This document shows positions 59,285-64,000 of a DNA stretch of 64,000 nt, one piece after another. Each line of letters begins with the position of its first letter. Within the stretch, counting starts at the first letter, position 1. Below the pieces are notes generated by a model. It was not told where the DNA came from. It worked only from the letters and a program-made list of their open reading frames with translations, and ran no database searches. A program made the position numbers and the translations under genes. This DNA comes from Alloprevotella sp. (lineage in GTDB: Bacteria; Bacteroidota; Bacteroidia; Bacteroidales; Bacteroidaceae). The stretch spans positions 46,882 to 110,881 of the forward strand of contig JAFUZP010000014.1 of the NCBI GenBank assembly GCA_017476545.1, in the 5' to 3' direction.

Positions 59285-62200
59285 ATGCGAAAATTCCTTT
59301 CCCTATTTCTCGTAGCCCTAGCGGTCAGCGCAGTGCGCGCGGCAGGCTTTCCACAGCTGAGTGGCGGTGGGGACGAGTATTGGTACTACTTGAAGTTCAC
59401 GCAAGGCTCATACGTCGTGGCGGCCAATGGAGATGCGGTTGTTTGCACTTCGGCCTTCCCTACGGGTCGCGCGGCGCAGCTGTGGAAAGTGGAGGGATCG
59501 GCCTCAGCAGGTTATACCTTTACGAACAAGCTGGGGCAGACGCTCTATGCCGTAGCGACGACGCAGGGCTCGGAAATCCGTGCCGCAAGCATGCCGGGGT
59601 CGCTATCGAAGTTCCGCATCAACACGCGCGGGGCGTATTACACCATTACCCCCTATTCTAATACCGGCCAGGCCCTGAATTGTTGGGGCGGCATGGGACT
59701 GGGAAACGACATTAAGCTCTACGATTCGGGCGACGCGAACGCCCCGATGGAATTCCTGACGGAGACTGAGGCCGTAACGGCCAATACGTTGGTGAACGTC
59801 ATCCCTTATCCGAAAAGTGTCGAGCAGACCGATTGCGGTGAACTGGACCTCCGTGCACTGGAGGGTATCACGTATTTCAGCGACTCTACCCGCCTGCTCG
59901 CTGAGCGTTTTGCTGCGGATCTGAAACGAGCGGCAGGCATTGACCTCCCGCTGGTGGAGCGTTCAGCCGAAGCTACTGGTACTTCCGACCCCGAACATCC
60001 TCTCATCCAGCTTCTCCTGAGCCCGGGTGCGAAAGCGGAATCCTATGACCTGTCATCGTGTATGGGCGGCATTACCATCCGCGCCAACGACTTCGGCGGT
60101 TTCTTCAACGCCTTCCAGACGCTACGGCAGTTGCTGCCGCCGGCCATCTACGGTGAGGAGCTCTGTGCCGACCAACCGTGGACAATGGAGTCGCTGGAGA
60201 TTAACGATGAGCCGGCTCTGCGGCACCGGGGTTTCCACTTTGATGTCTCTCGCCACTTCTTCACGAAGGAAGAAGTCATGAGGCTGCTTGACTTGGCCTC
60301 AATATATAAGCTGAACCGCTTTCATTGGCATCTGACGGACGACCAAGGCTGGCGTATCGAAATACCCGAATATCCGAAACTGACCACGGTTGGTGCCGTC
60401 CGTAAGCGTTCGCTCACCATTAACGACCCGACGAACGGTGCGGAATTTTACGATGACACGGAGTACGGTCGTGGATGCTACTACACTCTGGACGATTTAC
60501 GTGAGGTGGTAGCTTACGCTAAGGAGCGGAACATTGAAATTATCCCCGAGGTGGATTTGCCCGGCCATATGGTTGCAGCCATTGCGGCCTACCCGGAACT
60601 GAGTTGTGACCCTTCGCGGACTTACGAGGTACGCGTGGCGAAAGGTATCAGCACGGATGTGCTGAATGTGGGCGACGATGCCGTTATTGATTTCTTACAG
60701 TGCGTCCTCGGGCACATGGCCCAAGTTTTCCCGTACGACATCATCCACCTTGGTGGTGATGAGTGCCCCACAACCGTCTGGCAGGGTAACGCCGATTGCG
60801 CGCGCCGCATACAGGAAGAAGGACTTAGCGGCGTGAACGAACTCCAACCCTGGTTGGTCGAGAAGTTGGGGTCCTACCTCCGCGACAATTTCGGTAAGCG
60901 GGTACTTGTTTGGGACGAACTGCTTGAACATTGGAAGTCCTCGTACACCGTGCAGCCCATCGTAATGGCATGGCGCGGTCAGAACTATGTTAGTCAAGCC
61001 GCCGACAAGGGCTTCGAAAGCATAGTCGTGCCTTATTCGCCGCTCTATTTCGACCTGCTGCAGATTTCCCCGGACAAGATGGAAATTGACGCGCCCTATT
61101 TTGGCGGATACGGCGACGGTTCTGTGAACAGCGTGGACCGGGTGTACAATTTTAATCCCACAGCAACCGTCGGAGGTCGTGAGCAGTACGTGCTCGGAAC
61201 GCAGGCCAACCTCTGGACGGAGAGCCTTTCAACGCTGAAGGAAGCCGAGTATTGCTACTATCCCCGCCTGATAGCTCTTAGTGAGACGGCGTGGATGCCG
61301 GCCAGCCAGAAGGATTTCGCAGGCTTCTATACGCGCTTGCAGCATCAGGCAGGTGTGCTTGACGCGAAGCATGTCTTCTATGCGAAGCACTACATCGAGC
61401 CTGCCGATAAGACGCCCGTAGAGGCGGACCTTGATGAGGCGCGCGCTATTTTAGCCGCTAGCACGCCCGGTGCGGTAGGCTATCCCGACCAGGCGGCTTA
61501 TGACGCGCTGGAAGCGGCAGCAGACGCGGCGGCTGCGGATGCCTCCAATGCGGATGCCCTTGCCCAACAGCTGCAGGCCTACAAGTCCGCCCCTGTGGCT
61601 ATGCCCGAGGATGGTAAGGTATATAAGATTACCAGTGCTTCCACCTATTACCGCAACCGCTATGAAGGGTCTTCCCTCTATGCGGACGGCAACGCACTGC
61701 GCATCCACTACACCGCACAGACCGAGCCGGAAGAGCTCTGGCAGTTCCGCAAAGTGGAGGGCAACAGTGCGGCGTACCGCCTTGTATCCCTGCTTGACGG
61801 TCGCGAGGTGCGGCTGACAGCCCAAGCTAACAGTGCGGCAACGTTTGGCGAGACGGGCACAAATATCATTGTCCGCAAGGCCACGAAGCCCGCAGGCGGC
61901 TATTCGTATATCCCCGGTGTAGTGAACATCAAGAACGGCCGCTACAACCTTTACGCCCAGCTGTCGGGGCAGGCTGTCGCCAATCTGGACTCTACGCTCT
62001 GCTATCCCGGGACATGGCGCATTGAGGAGGTGACGGATTTTACGCTCTGGACGAAAGGGCTGGCCGACAAGGCCGCTCATTTGCTGGAGACCAGCGTGCC
62101 GGGCAAAGCTGGCGAGCCTACGGAGGAAGCCTTGGCCTACCTCCGCGAGAAAGTCCTTGAGCCGGCACAGGCAGCTCTTGCAGACGCAGGGACTCCTGTC

Positions 62201-62824
62201 AGCGAGCAGACTTACCGCGAACTGGCCGCCCGCTACGACGAGTTCCTGCGCATGGAGCGGCTTTCCATACTCGATGGTATTGACGAAGGCTACTATTATT
62301 ACATCAACAATGCCTACCACACGTCCTATTACGCCTGTGCCAATGCTTCCTCCCGCTGCGTGGAGCCGAAGACGTTCGCCGCGACGGACGGCTACAAGTG
62401 GGTGCTCCGCAAACAGACAGACGGGACAATTCTCATTGAGAGTAAACTTACGGGCACTTGTGCCTACGTCACTTCCAATGCTGCCGACCAGCGGGTCCGC
62501 TTGGGGCGGGACTATAAGTGGACGTTGAAGGAGGTTACGACGGATCAGGGTAACACGGCTATCGCCATCACCGATGGCAGCGGAGCCTTCAGCTGGTACA
62601 CAAATCCCGGCGTGTGGGACTATGTGCTGCTCAAGCCCTATGATTGGGGAGCCAGTGTGTGGCAGTTCGTGAAAACTACGGAAGAGGTACCCACGGGTAT
62701 CCGTAGTCTGGAGGCTGAAGGTGACACTACGGCAGCTACTCTATACGATATGCAAGGGCGGCAGATGGTGCAAACCCCGCAGCGCGGCGTCTATATCCAG
62801 GATGGCCGTAAGCTGGTGCGCTGA
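59285..62824 (+). CDS. Secreted GH20 beta-N-acetylhexosaminidase, multidomain
   Basis: 1179 residues with a signal peptide (1-19, ends VRAAG). It should release terminal N-acetylglucosamine or N-acetylgalactosamine from glycans such as mucin O-glycans or chitin fragments. About 20-160 is a ricin-like beta-trefoil (YVVAANGDAVVC, QLWKVEGS). GH20b domain about 170-310. The GH20 barrel has RHRGFHFDVSRHFFTKEEV, FHWHLTDDQGWRIEI, EIIPEVDLPGH and LGGDECP with the catalytic pair Asp492-Glu493, and DELLEHW. The C-terminal third has coiled helices and two more trefoil-like modules (YKITSASTYYRNRY, YYYYINNAYHTSYYACANA). It ends LYDMQGRQM, GVYIQDGRKLVR. Confidence 0.93.
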   Translation: MRKFLSLFLVALAVSAVRAAGFPQLSGGGDEYWYYLKFTQGSYVVAANGDAVVCTSAFPTGRAAQLWKVEGSASAGYTFTNKLGQTLYAVATTQGSEIRAASMPGSLSKFRINTRGAYYTITPYSNTGQALNCWGGMGLGNDIKLYDSGDANAPMEFLTETEAVTANTLVNVIPYPKSVEQTDCGELDLRALEGITYFSDSTRLLAERFAADLKRAAGIDLPLVERSAEATGTSDPEHPLIQLLLSPGAKAESYDLSSCMGGITIRANDFGGFFNAFQTLRQLLPPAIYGEELCADQPWTMESLEINDEPALRHRGFHFDVSRHFFTKEEVMRLLDLASIYKLNRFHWHLTDDQGWRIEIPEYPKLTTVGAVRKRSLTINDPTNGAEFYDDTEYGRGCYYTLDDLREVVAYAKERNIEIIPEVDLPGHMVAAIAAYPELSCDPSRTYEVRVAKGISTDVLNVGDDAVIDFLQCVLGHMAQVFPYDIIHLGGDECPTTVWQGNADCARRIQEEGLSGVNELQPWLVEKLGSYLRDNFGKRVLVWDELLEHWKSSYTVQPIVMAWRGQNYVSQAADKGFESIVVPYSPLYFDLLQISPDKMEIDAPYFGGYGDGSVNSVDRVYNFNPTATVGGREQYVLGTQANLWTESLSTLKEAEYCYYPRLIALSETAWMPASQKDFAGFYTRLQHQAGVLDAKHVFYAKHYIEPADKTPVEADLDEARAILAASTPGAVGYPDQAAYDALEAAADAAAADASNADALAQQLQAYKSAPVAMPEDGKVYKITSASTYYRNRYEGSSLYADGNALRIHYTAQTEPEELWQFRKVEGNSAAYRLVSLLDGREVRLTAQANSAATFGETGTNIIVRKATKPAGGYSYIPGVVNIKNGRYNLYAQLSGQAVANLDSTLCYPGTWRIEEVTDFTLWTKGLADKAAHLLETSVPGKAGEPTEEALAYLREKVLEPAQAALADAGTPVSEQTYRELAARYDEFLRMERLSILDGIDEGYYYYINNAYHTSYYACANASSRCVEPKTFAATDGYKWVLRKQTDGTILIESKLTGTCAYVTSNAADQRVRLGRDYKWTLKEVTTDQGNTAIAITDGSGAFSWYTNPGVWDYVLLKPYDWGASVWQFVKTTEEVPTGIRSLEAEGDTTAATLYDMQGRQMVQTPQRGVYIQDGRKLVR

Positions 62825-62857
62825 GGCGCATCCTGCCGTCCGGCATTCCACGAGAGC

Positions 62858-62891
62858 AATCCCTGCACACTTTTTGCGTGCAGGGATTTTT
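62858..62891 (+). terminator. Terminator after the GH20 gene
   Basis: AATCCCTGCAC (62858-62868) pairs with GTGCAGGGATT (62878-62888), followed by a T run to 62891. The next gene's promoter box starts four bases later. Confidence 0.8.
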
Positions 62892-62894
62892 CGT

Positions 62895-62902
62895 TACCTT
62901 TG
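62895..62902 (+). promoter_or_regulatory. -7 box for the methyltransferase-like gene
   Basis: TACCTTTG, with TTTG 18 bases upstream at 62873-62876 inside the terminator loop. The ATG at 62911 follows the box by only eight bases, so the mRNA may be leaderless or nearly so. Confidence 0.6.
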
Positions 62903-62910
62903 CTTCCGTA

Positions 62911-63492
62911 ATGGATTTACCCCCCTCTTTAGAAAAGCACCTGCTGTGGCTCGCCCGCCTGTCCCGTCGCAAAGGTTTTGGGCTGCAGTCGCCGTTTGCG
63001 TATAACCTCGTGACCCGTGTGGTCCACGAGCGGGGGGAATACTATGCCTACGGGGAACTGGGCAGGCAGCGCGCAGGTGCCACACTGCCGGAACGCGACG
63101 ACCGTCTGCTGCTGCGCCTGGCCAACGACTTCCGTCCCCGTCATTGTCTGTTGCTGGGCGGTGTGGCCGCCGTGACACGCGCCTACCTGCAAGCAGGGTG
63201 CAGTGCGTGCCGCTTCTCCGAAACTCCCGGCACCGACGGGTTGCAGCCCGAAATGCTGCTCGCTCTGCCCGGCGGGACGACTTCCGAAACCCTCGCCGAT
63301 GCCCTTGCCTCCCTCGCGCCCCGTGCCCTTATTGTACTGCCCGGCATCCGCGACAGTGTGCATGGGCGCACACTTTGGCGGCAAGTACTTGCGCATCCCG
63401 CCTGCCGCACCAGTTTTGACTTCTGCATCCACGGCATCGCTTATACCGACTCCCGGCTCACTCAAGCGCATTACGTCGTCAGTTTCCCTTGA
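62911..63492 (+). CDS. Small methyltransferase-like protein
   Basis: 193 residues from the ATG at 62911 (MDLPPSLEKHL); the promoter box at 62895 excludes the longer frame from 62878. The N-terminal RRKGFGLQSPFAYNLVTRVVHERGEYYAYGEL matches the start of a Bacteroidota family of class I methyltransferase-like proteins that have a SPFxY element. The expected SAM loop is weak: LLLGGVAAVTRAYLQAG lacks a clear GxGxG, and the C-terminal part (RALIVLPGIRDSVHGRTLW, DFCIHGIAYTD) is short. It may be a reduced or divergent member. No signal peptide. No operon partner is visible. Confidence 0.6.
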   Translation: MDLPPSLEKHLLWLARLSRRKGFGLQSPFAYNLVTRVVHERGEYYAYGELGRQRAGATLPERDDRLLLRLANDFRPRHCLLLGGVAAVTRAYLQAGCSACRFSETPGTDGLQPEMLLALPGGTTSETLADALASLAPRALIVLPGIRDSVHGRTLWRQVLAHPACRTSFDFCIHGIAYTDSRLTQAHYVVSFP

Positions 63493-63610
63493 CTAGGAAG
63501 CACCCACCCGGACTCCGAAATGCCTCCTCCGTCCATCTCCCCGTATTTCCGGAGAGGCGGATGGGGCTGTGCGCAAGGAAATTTTTCGTAGTTGCAGGAG
63601 GCGTTTTTCC

Positions 63611-63654
63611 TAACCCTAGGGTCAGTTCGCCGTAACCCTATGGATAATTCTTTG
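63611..63654. repeat. 22-bp intergenic palindrome array 7 (2 clear units, forward orientation)
   Basis: Clear units start at 63611 (TAACCCTAGGGTCA, spacer GTTCGCCG) and 63633 (TAACCCTATGGATA). A decayed unit in phase lies at 63589-63610, recognisable by its spacer GTTTTTCC. The array stops just before the inverted-repeat region that starts at 63660, as if cut short by an insertion. Confidence 0.8.
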
Positions 63655-63659
63655 TTATT

Positions 63660-63956
63660 GCTGTCCGCTAAAAGTTGAAAAGCGACAAATTATGTGTCCG
63701 CAGTGCCGATAAACAGGCATTGCGGACTTGTTTTTTGAAAAGTAAGCCCCCCTTCATACCTCATATCCTCCTTTTTTAGCGGACAGCCGTTCCTGATAAC
63801 GAAATATGGCCATACCATTGAACTATTTTACTCCATAGTCGGCCGTTAAAGGCTTCCAAAAGCAAATTTTGGGATGCCCATCTTGCTTTTATGAGTTCGT
63901 TTTAGCGGACAGCCGATGGAATTTGCAGAATAATAAGTGATTAGGGGCTTACTTTT
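63660..63956. repeat. Inverted-repeat region, possible mobile element edge
   Basis: GCTGTCCGCTAAAA (63660-63673) recurs inverted as TTTTAGCGGACAGC at 63774-63787 and 63900-63913. A second pair, AAAAGTAAGCCCC (63738-63750) and its inverse (63944-63956), is nested with these. The region is clearly richer in A+T than the genes before it. No open reading frame of note lies in 63493-64000. This looks like the end of an insertion sequence or a MITE, with any transposase beyond the window. Confidence 0.5.
63696..63736 (+). terminator. Intrinsic terminator in the inverted-repeat region
   Basis: A 12-bp stem (63696-63707 with 63716-63727, one G-U pair) around an eight-base loop, followed by TTGTTTTTT. 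It reads in the direction of the methyltransferase-like gene. Confidence 0.75.
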
Positions 63957-64000
63957 GAAAAAGACAACTCGATATCGCATATAATCAGCGATTGAAAGCC

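Overview
The window looks like a chromosome segment from a G+C-rich member of the Bacteroidota, most likely order Bacteroidales. The evidence is the promoter type (TAnnTTTG boxes near -7, several with TTTG 18-20 bases upstream), many secreted and lipid-anchored proteins, a TonB-dependent receptor, PCMD, DUF4294 and DUF5689-type proteins, and the short C-terminal tails ending in GxYIxxGRKxxR common in Prevotella-like organisms. I cannot fix the genus. I saw no tRNA, rRNA, CRISPR array or phage genes.

Layout. 1-7849 (minus): an operon of a TonB-dependent receptor without SusD, an OB-fold-like DUF5689 lipoprotein, a lipoprotein with three repeated anchor-J-type domains, a DNA/RNA non-specific endonuclease lipoprotein, and a second endonuclease fused to one anchor-J domain that runs off the left edge. 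It looks like a surface system for binding, cutting and importing nucleic acid. 8341-13832 (plus): nadB, an OmpA-type protein, a secreted EEP-family phosphohydrolase and hisS. 13868-20386 (minus): a Pif1-like helicase, then flippase, nucleoside kinase and nadA in one operon. 20443-21957: an IspD-LicD fusion. 22174-28086: prmC, divergent from ribD, a secreted glycoside hydrolase and kdtA. 28311-38711: a DUF4294 protein, rnr, a four-gene PCMD/dockerin surface operon and mutS.

38828-45686 (minus) is the most unusual block. It has six tightly packed genes: an inner-membrane CHASE2 sensor with no output domain, an exported Sel1-repeat caspase-type protease, an exported FecR-like/DUF4384-like protein, two small exported proteins and an outer-membrane TPR/beta-barrel protein. 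It has its own strong promoter and lies between two nearly identical terminators in opposite orientation. 46028-63492 holds rpsO, a YfhO-type membrane protein, three FKBP isomerases aimed at different compartments, a sirtuin, an exported glutathione peroxidase, an Omp28-like protein, a large anchor-J/FN3 protein, a flavin-reductase-like lipoprotein, a GH20 hexosaminidase and a small methyltransferase-like protein. 63493-64000 is A+T-richer, with inverted repeats that may mark the edge of a mobile element.

Running through the window is an unrecognised repeat family. Seven intergenic arrays, 28 clear units in all, consist of a degenerate 14-bp palindrome close to TAACCCTAGGGTTA plus an oriented 8-bp spacer close to GTTTTTCG. 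Every interval between neighbouring units is exactly 22 bp. The arrays occur only between transcription units and lie next to divergent, convergent and co-directional gene pairs alike.
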